This document shows, piece after piece, positions 29,249 to 38,173 of a stretch of 64,000 nt of DNA. The notes under the pieces are model-generated. The model was not told the origin of the DNA and made no database searches. It saw only the letters and a program-made list of their open reading frames with translations. Position 1 is the first letter of the stretch; each line of letters opens with the position of its first letter. Source of the stretch: Lysobacteraceae bacterium NML08-0793 (GTDB lineage: Bacteria; Pseudomonadota; Gammaproteobacteria; Xanthomonadales; Xanthomonadaceae); assembly GCA_002798275.1 (NCBI GenBank), contig NWQR01000002.1:186001-250000 (forward strand). The letters are read 5' to 3'. A program made the position numbers and the translations under genes.

Positions 29249-30622
29249 TCAAAGCGCCAGCTGCATGCCCGGACGCGCCAGCACCGCCGTTACGCCAAAG
29301 CGCGCATGGATTTCACCGGCCAGCGCCTCGCGCGCGAGGTCTTCGCCATGCACCAGCGCCACCTGCGGCGGTTTTTCAAAGCCACCGTACCAAGCCAACA
29401 AGCCATTCTGGTCGGTATGCGCCGACAACCCGCCTACGGTATGCCGCTGGGCATTGACGCGATAATCATGGCCGTGGATGCGCACCCATTGCGCCCCGTC
29501 CACCAGCCGCCGCCCCAGCGTGCCTTCAGCCTGATAGCCGACAAATACCAGATGGTTTTCGCGCCGTCCCAGCCGGTGGCGGAAGTGATGCAGGATGCGA
29601 CCGCCATTGGCCATGCCGCTGCCGGCGATGATGATGGCGCCGTTTTCGATGCGATTGATGGCCATCGACTCATCCACCGTTTCGGTGACATGCAGATTCG
29701 GCAACTGAAACGGATTGGGCTTCTCGCGCCAAACCGCCTGGGCTTCTTCGTCAAACAAGTCATGGTGGCGCTCATACACGCGCAGTACCTTGGCCGCCAT
29801 CGGGCTGTCGAGAAAAATCCGCCAACGCGCCAACTGCCATTCGTCCCAATGCCGGGCAAACCAGTACAGCAATTCCTGCGAGCGCCCCACGGCGAAGGCC
29901 GGAATCAGCACATTGCCGCGTGCCCCCCAGGCACTGTCCAATACATCGCCCAATTCGCGGATGGTATCGCTGCGTTCACGGTGATTGCGGTTGCCGTAGG
30001 TCGATTCCATCAGCAGCAAATCCGCATGCGCACGGCGCTGCGGGTCGCGCAGAATCGGGGTGCCATCGGGCCCCAAGTCGCCGGAAAACACCAGAGTTTT
30101 ACCGTCCGCCTCCAGCGTGATGATGCTGGAGCCGAGGATATGCCCGGCATCATGCAATTCCAGAAAAACGCCGGGAAAAATCTCGCGCTTTTGCTGATAC
30201 GGCATCGGCTGCAACTGCGGCAGCAGGGCGCCAACATCTTCGCGGCCATAAAGCGGCAGGGCGCGCGGCTCGCCACCGCGCCGTCTGCGATTGATGCGCT
30301 CGGCCTCGCTCTCTTGCAAGGATGCCGAATCCATCAACATCACCGGCAGCAATTCGGCACTGGCCTGCTGCAAATACACCGGCCCGGAAAAGCCGCGCAG
30401 ACACAGTTGCGGCAAGCGGCCGATATGGTCGATATGGGCATGCGAAACCACCACCGCATCCAGACTCGCCACATCAAAGGGAAAGTCCGCCGCATTCAGG
30501 GCTTCGGCCTCGGCATCGCCCTGCACCATGCCGCAGTCGAGCAAAATGCGCCTACCCGCAGCTTCGACCAGATGCATCGAGCCGGTGACCCGACCGGCAG
30601 CACCGTGAAAATGAACTCGCAT
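29249..30622 (-). CDS. Metallo-beta-lactamase/beta-CASP RNA-processing nuclease
   Basis: 457 residues. The metallo-beta-lactamase metal-binding motif SHAHIDHIG, later HDAGHILGSS and FSGDLG, and beta-CASP features (MESTYGNRNH, PAFAVGRSQELL, GSGMANGGRILHHF, and VGGLSAHTDQ) are all present. This matches the YsgA/CPSF-73-like group of ribonucleases. The frame is open 174 bp further upstream, but ATG 30622 gives the normal MRVHFHGAAGRVTGS start. The rhlE helicase lies downstream on the same strand. Confidence 0.9.
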   Translation of the reverse strand: MRVHFHGAAGRVTGSMHLVEAAGRRILLDCGMVQGDAEAEALNAADFPFDVASLDAVVVSHAHIDHIGRLPQLCLRGFSGPVYLQQASAELLPVMLMDSASLQESEAERINRRRRGGEPRALPLYGREDVGALLPQLQPMPYQQKREIFPGVFLELHDAGHILGSSIITLEADGKTLVFSGDLGPDGTPILRDPQRRAHADLLLMESTYGNRNHRERSDTIRELGDVLDSAWGARGNVLIPAFAVGRSQELLYWFARHWDEWQLARWRIFLDSPMAAKVLRVYERHHDLFDEEAQAVWREKPNPFQLPNLHVTETVDESMAINRIENGAIIIAGSGMANGGRILHHFRHRLGRRENHLVFVGYQAEGTLGRRLVDGAQWVRIHGHDYRVNAQRHTVGGLSAHTDQNGLLAWYGGFEKPPQVALVHGEDLAREALAGEIHARFGVTAVLARPGMQLAL

Positions 30623-30716
30623 AACGCCCTTCCTCGCATTGTGATAGCCGCACTCTAGCGTATTGCAGGCGTTACAATCTGCGCCGCCAAAATCCAGCCC
30701 AACCGGAAACGACAGC

Positions 30717-32390
30717 TTGAAATCTTCGTTCTTTGCTGGTCGCCAGCTTCTTGCGTGGCTTGCTCCGCCATGTCTGCGGCCATCCGCCCTTGCCATCGTG
30801 CTCCTGTTTAGCGCCTTCCACGTCCAAGCGGCCGACTGGCGCTATCGCATGCGTCCGGGTGACAACCCCTGGCATATCGCCCACAAATATCTGCGCGCGG
30901 ATATTCATTCCGACCGTCTGCTGCGTCACAACAAAATCCAGAACCCGCATGCGCTGCCACCGGGCACGGTGCTTGCCATTCCGGTTGCCTGGCTGCGCCA
31001 TCAGCCCACTTCGGCAGAAGTCGTTGCCAGCCATGGCCGTACCGAGGCGCAAGTCGATGGCCGCAAGCTGGATGTCCAGCCGGGCCTTAGGCTGCCCGCA
31101 GGTGCAGTGCTGCGTAGCGCTGCCGATGCCAGCTTGACGCTTGCCTTTGCCGATGGCTCGCAGGTGCAATTGCTGGGCGACAGCGAATTGGCCCTGATCC
31201 GGCTGGATGCCTATGGCGATACCGGCATTTTCAATATCCATCTGCGCCTACCGCGCGGGCGCATCAGCAATCTGGTGAGGCCGCGCACGCAAAAGGCTTC
31301 GCGCTATGTGGTCGATACTCCGGGCATGATGTCCAGCGTGCGTGGCACCCGCTTCCGCACCATCGTCGAAGGCGCACAAAGCCGTACCGAGGTTTTGCAG
31401 GGCAAGGTGGCCGCCAGTGGTGCCGGGCATCAAGTGCTGCTGGGCGCTGGGCTGGGGGCGGTGAGTGAAAATGGCCGCCCAAGCAGCGCAATCGAGCTGC
31501 TTCAGGCGCCGGATCTTTCCGGCATTCCGGCGCATATCCTGCGCCTGCCCGCCGCGCTGTCCTGGCCGGCAGTGCCCGGTGCGGTGCGGTATCGCTTGCA
31601 GGCAAGCACCGACGAAAACTTCAATACCCTGCTGATTGACAGCCAGAGCGAGCGTGCCAGCGCCTCATTGAATGTCACGCACGAAGGCCCGCTGTATTTG
31701 CGCGTGCGCGCGGTGGCCGCCAACGGCCTGGAGGGCATGGACGGCAATGGCCGCACCGAAATCGCCCCCCAACCATCGCCGCCGTTTGTGCTCTGGCCAT
31801 TAGACAACGACCAAGTGGCGGGTCCGCGTCCGCGCCTGCGCTGGACGGCAGTGGCGCAAGAAGGCGTCAGCTACCGGGTGCAACTGGCCACGGCAGAAGG
31901 CAGCTTCGATGCACCGCTGCTTTCCCGCGACAATCTGCACCGCACCGATTTGCGTCCCGATTTCGACTTGCCACCGGGGCAATACCAATGGCGTATCGGC
32001 AGCACCGATGCCGATGGCAAACAGGGCGCCTGGAGCCTTGCCATGCCCTTTGGCGTAACCGCACCGAGCGAAGGCCCCGGCACCCAAACCGCGACCGATG
32101 GTGGCGTGCTCAAGGTGCGTTGGGACAAGGCCGGCGACAAGCAGCGCTATCGCTTCCAACTGGCGCGTGATGCCGCATTCGGCAAGCTGCATATTGACCG
32201 GGTGCTTGAAGACAACAGCATCGAGCTGCCCGAGGTGCGTTCTGGCACCTGGTATCTGCGGGTGATGGTGGTGGAAGAAGACGGCTTCGAACATCCCCCC
32301 GGCGCCACGCAAACCCTGAAACTCGGCTGCACCGCCTGCAAGGTGCTCGGCGCCCTTGGCGGCGGTGCTGCGCTGCTGATTCTGCTCTGA
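30717..32390 (+). CDS. Exported LysM and FecR domain protein
   Basis: About 557 residues if translation begins at the TTG at 30717, which yields a good signal peptide (cleavage near FHVQA-ADW). Another TTG lies at 30663 and no ATG fits, so the start is uncertain. After the signal come a LysM-like domain (YRMRPGDNPWHIAHKYL), a FecR domain with the typical SSVRGTRFR segment, fibronectin-like repeats, and a hydrophobic C-terminus (GALGGGAALLILL) that may anchor it. It precedes a CHASE2 diguanylate cyclase by one base, so the pair is probably a periplasmic sensor with its cyclase. Confidence 0.82.
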   Translation: MKSSFFAGRQLLAWLAPPCLRPSALAIVLLFSAFHVQAADWRYRMRPGDNPWHIAHKYLRADIHSDRLLRHNKIQNPHALPPGTVLAIPVAWLRHQPTSAEVVASHGRTEAQVDGRKLDVQPGLRLPAGAVLRSAADASLTLAFADGSQVQLLGDSELALIRLDAYGDTGIFNIHLRLPRGRISNLVRPRTQKASRYVVDTPGMMSSVRGTRFRTIVEGAQSRTEVLQGKVAASGAGHQVLLGAGLGAVSENGRPSSAIELLQAPDLSGIPAHILRLPAALSWPAVPGAVRYRLQASTDENFNTLLIDSQSERASASLNVTHEGPLYLRVRAVAANGLEGMDGNGRTEIAPQPSPPFVLWPLDNDQVAGPRPRLRWTAVAQEGVSYRVQLATAEGSFDAPLLSRDNLHRTDLRPDFDLPPGQYQWRIGSTDADGKQGAWSLAMPFGVTAPSEGPGTQTATDGGVLKVRWDKAGDKQRYRFQLARDAAFGKLHIDRVLEDNSIELPEVRSGTWYLRVMVVEEDGFEHPPGATQTLKLGCTACKVLGALGGGAALLILL

Positions 32391-32391
32391 C

Positions 32392-34056
32392 ATGGCCTAT
32401 CTCAAAGTGCGCTCACGCTGGCTGTTGATTGTTCTGGCGGTTTGCAGCGTCAGCCTGATGACATTTTTCGACCTGACTCGGGCGCTGGATGCCTGGGTTT
32501 ACGACCGCATGCTGCGCCATGTGGATACGCCCGCCAGCAAAGCCATCGCCGTCGTCGCCATCGACGAAAAAAGCCTGGCCGCGCTGGGGCGTTGGCCCTG
32601 GCCACGGCATGTGCATGCCGAACTCATCAACAAACTCACACCACACAAGCCGCGTGGCATCGCCATGGATATCCTGTTCTCCGAACCGGACTACCACGAT
32701 ATTGAAGGCGACCAGATGCTTGCCGAGGCGCTCGCTGGCAATGCGCATGTCGCCTTGCCGGTCGCGGCCGAGCCTTCCGAGCCCGGCGGGCCACTGGTTG
32801 AACTGTTACCAATCCCGCCGCTGGCCGAAGCCGCTGCCGGACTTGGCCATGTGGAAATCGTTACCGACGAGGATGGCGTGGCGCGCCATGCCTTTCTGTA
32901 TGCCGGCCTTGGCAGCGCCCATTGGCCCACCTTGTCGCTGGCAATGCTGGGCGAGAGCGCCAAACGCCAGCATCTGCCGCCCGCACGCGCGCAGTCCGCA
33001 CAGGAGCTGCCGCAAGACTCGCCATTTCTGTGGATTCGCGACCGCGAAGTTCTGCTGCCCTACGCCCCAATCAAGAGCTTTCCCCGCATTCCCTATATTG
33101 ATGTCATCAACGACGAGGAAGTCGCTGCCGGGCTGCGCGACAAATGGATTCTGGTCGGCGTTACCAGCAGCGGCCTGAACCGCGATGTGATCATTCCGGC
33201 GCAGGCTGCTGGCAATCGCATCACCGGGGTGGAATACCACGCACAAGTGCTGAACGCGCTCTTGGCCGGGGGCTTCATCCAGCCACTGGCGCTCCCCTGG
33301 CAATTGCTGCTCGGCATCGTGCTGGTGCTGGTGCCAACGGCGTTCCGGCTTTTGCACGAGCGCCGCATGAACCCGTGGATTTACCCGATTACCGCCGCCA
33401 TGACCACGCTGCTGATCTGCCTGCTGCTGCTGAAGTTTCAGCGTTTGTGGTTTGCACCGGCTTCGGCGATTCTGGTGATTTCTGCCGGCGCGCTGATTTC
33501 ATTGAGCCGCAATCTGAAAAAGTCCCAGCACATGGCAAGCTCGGACAGCCTGACTGCACTGGCGAACCGGCATATGTTTGAAGAATCAATCCGGCGCGAA
33601 GTCGCCAGTGCCAAACGCTCCGGCAAGCCGGTTTCCCTGCTGTTGATCGATATCGACTATTTCAAGCAATACAACGACAACTATGGCCATCAGGCCGGTG
33701 ACATCCTGCTGCAACAGGTGGCTGAAGTGGTGCTGGAAAAAGCCCGCCGTCCGCGCGACCTTGCCAGCCGTTACGGCGGCGATGAGCTGGCGCTGCTGCT
33801 GCCCGAGGCCGAGCTGTCCGATGCGGTCAAGATTGCCGAATCCATCGCCCGCAATGTGCAGAGCCGGGACATCGCGCATGCGTTCTCGGCCATCGCCGGG
33901 CATGTCACCCTGAGCATTGGCGTTGGCAGCCTGACAGCCCAGTCGCGGCATGACGGCGCCACCTTGCTCGAACGTGCCGATGCCGCGCTGTACCAAGCCA
34001 AGCGTGCCGGTCGCAATCAGGTCAAGGGCTACGTTTCTTCCCCCCAGAGCAGTTGA
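32392..34056 (+). CDS. CHASE2-domain diguanylate cyclase
   Basis: 554 residues: an N-terminal membrane segment (LLIVLAVCSVSLMTFF), a periplasmic CHASE2 domain (about 45-300, AIAVVAIDEKSLAALGRWPWPR), three membrane helices (about 303-370), and a GGDEF domain (about 380-545). The active-site loop reads RYGGDELALLLPE, with Leu in place of Phe in GGDEF. The metal- and GTP-binding acidic residues (DIDYFKQYND, GGDE) remain, so activity is plausible but unproven. No RxxD inhibitory site was checked at the expected spot by alignment. The stop overlaps the convergent alkyltransferase-like gene by 28 bp. Confidence 0.88.
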   Translation: MAYLKVRSRWLLIVLAVCSVSLMTFFDLTRALDAWVYDRMLRHVDTPASKAIAVVAIDEKSLAALGRWPWPRHVHAELINKLTPHKPRGIAMDILFSEPDYHDIEGDQMLAEALAGNAHVALPVAAEPSEPGGPLVELLPIPPLAEAAAGLGHVEIVTDEDGVARHAFLYAGLGSAHWPTLSLAMLGESAKRQHLPPARAQSAQELPQDSPFLWIRDREVLLPYAPIKSFPRIPYIDVINDEEVAAGLRDKWILVGVTSSGLNRDVIIPAQAAGNRITGVEYHAQVLNALLAGGFIQPLALPWQLLLGIVLVLVPTAFRLLHERRMNPWIYPITAAMTTLLICLLLLKFQRLWFAPASAILVISAGALISLSRNLKKSQHMASSDSLTALANRHMFEESIRREVASAKRSGKPVSLLLIDIDYFKQYNDNYGHQAGDILLQQVAEVVLEKARRPRDLASRYGGDELALLLPEAELSDAVKIAESIARNVQSRDIAHAFSAIAGHVTLSIGVGSLTAQSRHDGATLLERADAALYQAKRAGRNQVKGYVSSPQSS

Positions 34057-34385
34057 TCCAGCGTCGCTGCACGCAGCTTGGCGCGGCTTTGCACCCGCCC
34101 GTCTTGCAGCGCGACACCTTCTGCCGCAAGCCGTCGCTGTTGCTCGCTGAACCCGGCAGAGCCCGGCGGAAAAGCAATCCGGCCATCGCTGCGCACCACC
34201 CGATGCCAGGGCGTTGTGGCATCGTCGTTTTCCGCCAGAATGCGCGCTACCAGGCGCGCCCTGCCGGGCAATCCGGCACGCTGGGCAACCTCGGCATAAC
34301 TTGCCGTCCGCCCTGCCCGGATATTGCGTACCACTGCCAGAATCCGCTGCTGCCGGTCGTGCCTCTCCAAGTTGTCCGCTGCCAC
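34029..34385 (-). CDS. Alkyltransferase-like (ATL) DNA-binding protein
   Basis: 118 residues, C-terminal domain of O6-alkylguanine-DNA alkyltransferase only. The active-site PCHR of true transferases reads PWHRVV here, so the reactive Cys is replaced by Trp. ATL proteins bind O6-alkylguanine without repairing it and flag it for nucleotide excision repair. The DNA-binding helix-turn-helix (ASYAEVAQRAGLPGRARLVARIL) with Arg finger region is intact. Its 3' end runs 28 bp into the convergent cyclase gene. Confidence 0.9.
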   Translation of the reverse strand: MAADNLERHDRQQRILAVVRNIRAGRTASYAEVAQRAGLPGRARLVARILAENDDATTPWHRVVRSDGRIAFPPGSAGFSEQQRRLAAEGVALQDGRVQSRAKLRAATLDQLLWGEET

Positions 34386-34505
34386 ACTCGCCCCACCAGC
34401 CTGTTATGATTCGGCCAGTTTTTATCACGACTACCATGGATCCTGACACTACGCCCGCCGCCACTTTCCGGCTTTTTTCTCGTCATCCGAGCAGCGGGTA
34501 CTGCC

Positions 34506-35810
34506 ATGCTTGAGCTGCTTGTCGTCATTGCGCTGATTGCGTTGAACGGCTTTTTCGCCATGTCGGAAATGGCCTTGGTCACTTCGCGCAAGCTGCGCCT
34601 GAAGCAGATGGCCGAGACCTCGCGCGGCGCCGCCAGAGCCTTGGCGCTGGCCGAACACCCGGACAATCTGCTCTCCACCGTGCAGGTTGGCATCACCCTG
34701 ATTGGCATCCTGACCGGCGTATTCGGTGGCGAAGCCATTGGCCTGTGGATTGCCAGTGGGCTGCAAGCGCTCTGGCCTGCGGCTGGCGAATATGCCCGCC
34801 CCATCGGCATCGGCACCGCCGTTACCCTGATTACCGCGGGCCAGGTGATTTTCGGCGAGCTGATTCCAAAGCGTCTTGCCATCACCAATTCCGAACGCAT
34901 CGCCAGCGTGGTCGCCATTCCGCTGGACGTGCTTGCCACCATCGCCAAGCCGGTGGTGTTCACGCTCGGCGCACTCACCCGTCTGGTGCTGCGCCTGCTC
35001 GGCATCCGCGATGATGGGCAAAACGCCATCACCGAAGAAGAAATCCGCCTGCTGGTCAGCGAAAGCCACGAGCAGGGCGTGATCGACCTTGACGAGCGCA
35101 ACATGATGAATCGGGTGATGCGCCTTGGCGATCGCAGTGCTGAAAGCCTGATGACCCCGCGCACCCGCATCCACTGGCTGGATGCCGAAGCCGACTTCGA
35201 GCAGAACCTTGCCAGCATGCGCGCCACGCCGTTTTCGCGCTACCCGGTCTATCGCGGCGATGACCAGAACGTGCTGGGCGTGCTGGAAGTCAAAGCCCTG
35301 CTGCATGATCTTGACCAGGCACGGCTTGACTTGTTTCGGGAGCTGCGTCCGGCGGTATTCGTGGCCGAGTCCACCCATGCGATGAAACTTCTGGAAATCT
35401 TCCGCGAAGAACAGCAATCGCTGGCACTGGTGGTGGACGAATACGGCGATATTTCCGGCATGGTTACCCTCAACGACGTGCTCGGTGCGGTGATTGGCAG
35501 GCTGCAAGCCAGCGAAACCCCCGACAGCCAGCCGATGGTTACGGTGCGCGAAGATGGCTCGCTGCTGGTCGATGCCAGCCTGCCGGTCGATGACCTGCGC
35601 GAACTGATTGGCAGCACCCGTCTGCCCGAAGAAGACGAGCACGACTATCACACAGCCGCCGGTATGCTGATTGCCCACTTTGGCCGCATTCCACATGTGG
35701 GTGAATATCTGCAATGGGCCGGCTGGCGCATCGAAGTGGTTGACCTTGACGGCCCACGCATCGACAAGCTGCTGCTGCAACGGCTGGAGGCCGAAAGCGG
35801 CGATGAATGA
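34506..35810 (+). CDS. DUF21/CBS/CorC-HlyC domain membrane protein (CNNM-like)
   Basis: 434 residues. N-terminal DUF21 domain with about four membrane helices (LELLVVIALIALNGFFAMSE; TVQVGITLIGILTGVFGGEA; VIFGELIPKRLAI), two CBS domains (about 205-335, MTPRTRI and VVDEYGDISGMVTLNDVL) and a C-terminal CorC_HlyC domain. The family includes magnesium/cobalt efflux candidates and is often misnamed hemolysin. Its stop overlaps the next start by 8 bp. Confidence 0.92.
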   Translation: MLELLVVIALIALNGFFAMSEMALVTSRKLRLKQMAETSRGAARALALAEHPDNLLSTVQVGITLIGILTGVFGGEAIGLWIASGLQALWPAAGEYARPIGIGTAVTLITAGQVIFGELIPKRLAITNSERIASVVAIPLDVLATIAKPVVFTLGALTRLVLRLLGIRDDGQNAITEEEIRLLVSESHEQGVIDLDERNMMNRVMRLGDRSAESLMTPRTRIHWLDAEADFEQNLASMRATPFSRYPVYRGDDQNVLGVLEVKALLHDLDQARLDLFRELRPAVFVAESTHAMKLLEIFREEQQSLALVVDEYGDISGMVTLNDVLGAVIGRLQASETPDSQPMVTVREDGSLLVDASLPVDDLRELIGSTRLPEEDEHDYHTAAGMLIAHFGRIPHVGEYLQWAGWRIEVVDLDGPRIDKLLLQRLEAESGDE

Positions 35811-36414
35811 AGCCGGTTTTGGACGCACCGGCACCCGCGCCCTGCTGGAAAAACTCACCGGCGGCGAGCCTGATGAAGTGCTTGAACTTGGCAATCTGCT
35901 CGGCGGCCTGGGTCGCCGCGCCTTTGGCGTGCTGCTGTTTTTGGCGATTCCGCCAGCCTTCTTTCCCGGCGTAGCCGCGGTCATCGCTGCACCGGCCACC
36001 GTTCTGGTTGGCCTGCATTTGCTGCTGCTACGCCAGCATGTCTGGCTACCGCGCTTTCTTGCCGAACGCGGCCCCGAACGCCAACTCATCAGCCGTTTCG
36101 AGCAGCGTTTTGACCGCTGGTTTCAGCGTCTGGAGCGCTGGGCCAAGCCGCGCTGGCTGCTGCTGATTGACCATCCGGCCGCCACCATGTTCACCGGACT
36201 GATGCTGGTACTGCTCGGCATCTTGTTGGCGCTGCCCATCCCGTTCACCAATGCCCTGTTCGCCCTGTTGTTGCTGCCCATTGCACTGGGACTTCTGGAG
36301 CGCGATGGCCGTCTGCTGTTGTTTGGCTGGGTCTGCGGCTGTATCGCCATCAGCAGCTTCGGCCTGCTTTCTGGCGAGCTGTTTGCATTGGTTGGCAAGA
36401 TTTTTCGACTCTAA
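35803..36414 (+). CDS. exoD: ExoD-family membrane protein
   Basis: 203 residues. The first third contains ALLEKLTGGEPDEVLELGNLLGGLGRRAFGVLLFLAIPP spread over two segments, matching ExoD (exopolysaccharide synthesis) proteins, followed by hydrophobic helices around residues 40-75 and 135-200. Exact biochemical role of ExoD is unknown. Overlaps the CBS-domain gene by 8 bp. Confidence 0.8.
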   Translation: MNEAGFGRTGTRALLEKLTGGEPDEVLELGNLLGGLGRRAFGVLLFLAIPPAFFPGVAAVIAAPATVLVGLHLLLLRQHVWLPRFLAERGPERQLISRFEQRFDRWFQRLERWAKPRWLLLIDHPAATMFTGLMLVLLGILLALPIPFTNALFALLLLPIALGLLERDGRLLLFGWVCGCIAISSFGLLSGELFALVGKIFRL

Positions 36415-36486
36415 AAAATCGGACTGGTCGCCAAGGCGCAAGCGTTCTTTTCTTCTCGCCCGTTGTCGGCCAATATCGCCAGCCCC

Positions 36487-36951
36487 TCATGCCCACGGCC
36501 ACCAACTGCCCTGCCCTAGTGCGTAGCGGTCGGCAGCGCGCTCCAGTCGGTTGCGCACACTGACGCCACCCAAGGCGAAATACAGCGGCAGGAAGAACGG
36601 CCCAAGCAGCATGTATTGCCAGACATGGGCACGCTCGTGCGTACCGATTCTGACCCTAGGCTCCCGGCACAGACCGGCGCGGTGGGCATAGGTAGTGCAG
36701 CGTGTTTCAAGGTCGGCAGCGGTATTGACGATCACATTGCCGAGCGTCATCGCGCCGCCCGGCCCCCAGGGCCAGTGGTCAAATACCAGCGAAAAATCCC
36801 TGCGGCTCAAACGCGGCCTTGCCCCCCAAGGCATCCCGGCCATGCCCAACAGCAGACCCAGCAGGCTGTTGGGCAAGGTCCAAAGCACGCCCAGCAAAAG
36901 CAACACGGCCAATAAAAACGGCGGCAGATGATGCGTTTTCATCCGAACCAT
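36487..36951 (-). CDS. Small membrane-anchored protein with HExxH and ExxAD motifs (putative metallopeptidase)
   Basis: 154 residues: hydrophobic N-terminus (about 10-40), then HERAH at 105-109 (HVWQYMLLGPFFLPLYF follows), then NRLERAAD with E137 and D141. HExxH plus a downstream ExxAD is the zinc-site pattern of several gluzincins, but the short length and 28-residue spacing are unusual. It may be a peptidase, an inactive relative, or a conserved protein of unknown role. Start ATG at 36951, or 9 bp later. The 156 bp upstream (36952-37107) shows nothing recognisable. Confidence 0.6.
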   Translation of the reverse strand: MVRMKTHHLPPFLLAVLLLLGVLWTLPNSLLGLLLGMAGMPWGARPRLSRRDFSLVFDHWPWGPGGAMTLGNVIVNTAADLETRCTTYAHRAGLCREPRVRIGTHERAHVWQYMLLGPFFLPLYFALGGVSVRNRLERAADRYALGQGSWWPWA

Positions 36952-37107
36952 GTCGCTGCTGCCGCCTGACTTTTCCTGCCAAGGTACTGGCTTTCATTGA
37001 TCTCTGGCGCATGCGCAGATTTGCCAAGATATGCCGCCCATACCGATGCTCCCATGCGCGTTGATGGCATGGGCTGCCCGATATCGTCTTGCGGCCACAT
37101 GGCGCAA

Positions 37108-38172
37108 TCAGCGTTTGCGCAACCAGTTGTGGATGGTGTCGGGCACTTCCTTCTGCGCACGGCTGGAGACATAAATGCCGATATGCCCGCCACGGAAGCT
37201 AAGCTCGGTGTAGTCGTCGCTGCCAACCAGTCTTTTCAACGCACGCGAGGCATCCGGCGGCACCAAGTGGTCTTGCTCGGCATAGATGTTCAGCACCGGC
37301 ATATCGACAAAACCAAGATCAACTTCTTCGTCGCCAATTCTCACGCTGCCATTGATAAAGCCATTTTGTTGATAGAACTGCTTGATGAACTGACGGAAGG
37401 CTTCGCCGGCCTGGTCGGGTGAGTCGAAAATCCATTTTTCCATGCGTAAAAAGTCTTCCATCGCCTTGGCATCATCCAAGATGTCCACCATGCCCACATA
37501 TTTTTGCAGGTTGAGACGGAACGGCTTCAGCATCAAATAGGAAAAATTCATCAAGTCTGCCGGGATATTGCCCAGCGTATCGACAAACAAGTCCACATCC
37601 AGCGCGCGCGTCCAGTTGGAAAGCATATTGTCCGGGGTCTGAAAATCCACCGGCGTTACCATGGTGATGAGATTGCGCACCTTTTCCGGGTTGAGCGCGG
37701 CATAGCACAGCGCCAGCACCCCGCCCTGACAGATGCCGAGCAGGTTCACTGCCGGCTGTCCATGCGCTTTGCGCAGATAATCGACCGCGCCGCCGATGAA
37801 GCGCTGCACATAGTCTTCCAAGTCTAGATAGCGGTCGGAACGGTCGGGATAGCCCCAGTCCAATACATAGATGTCCTCGCCGCGCTCAAGCAAACCCTTC
37901 ACCAGCGAACGGTTGTCCTGCAAGTCGATCATGTACGGGCGGTTGACCAGCGCATAGCTGATCAACAGCGGCACCTTAGCGGTGGGCTTTTTCTCGCCGA
38001 CAAAGCGATACAGCACGGTTTTGCCATCGCGCCAGACTTCCTGTTTTTCGGTAACGCCATAGTCGAAATTGCCGACTTCACGCAGGGTTTCCAGACCACT
38101 GACCAGCTTGGCCTGCATTTTGATGGCTTCGTTGGCGAGTTCTTCGGGAGAAAGTTTCAGCGGACTACTCAT
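37108..38172 (-). CDS. phaC: Class III polyhydroxyalkanoate synthase, catalytic subunit
   Basis: 354 residues, the length of class III PhaC. The lipase-like box GICQGG carries nucleophile C148; D301 (AEQDHLVPP) and H330 (RGGHIGIYV) complete the triad. It polymerises (R)-3-hydroxyacyl-CoA, mainly 3-hydroxybutyryl-CoA, on the granule surface and needs PhaE. phaE precedes it by one base on the same strand, so both come from one transcript. Confidence 0.95.
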   Translation of the reverse strand: MSSPLKLSPEELANEAIKMQAKLVSGLETLREVGNFDYGVTEKQEVWRDGKTVLYRFVGEKKPTAKVPLLISYALVNRPYMIDLQDNRSLVKGLLERGEDIYVLDWGYPDRSDRYLDLEDYVQRFIGGAVDYLRKAHGQPAVNLLGICQGGVLALCYAALNPEKVRNLITMVTPVDFQTPDNMLSNWTRALDVDLFVDTLGNIPADLMNFSYLMLKPFRLNLQKYVGMVDILDDAKAMEDFLRMEKWIFDSPDQAGEAFRQFIKQFYQQNGFINGSVRIGDEEVDLGFVDMPVLNIYAEQDHLVPPDASRALKRLVGSDDYTELSFRGGHIGIYVSSRAQKEVPDTIHNWLRKR

Positions 38173-38173
38173 C

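Noticed and set aside
34449-36089. Antisense 546-codon frame opposite the CBS-domain and exoD genes
   Set aside because: Composition (many Gln, His, Ala) is that of a shadow, and the plus-strand genes have domain matches and overlaps.
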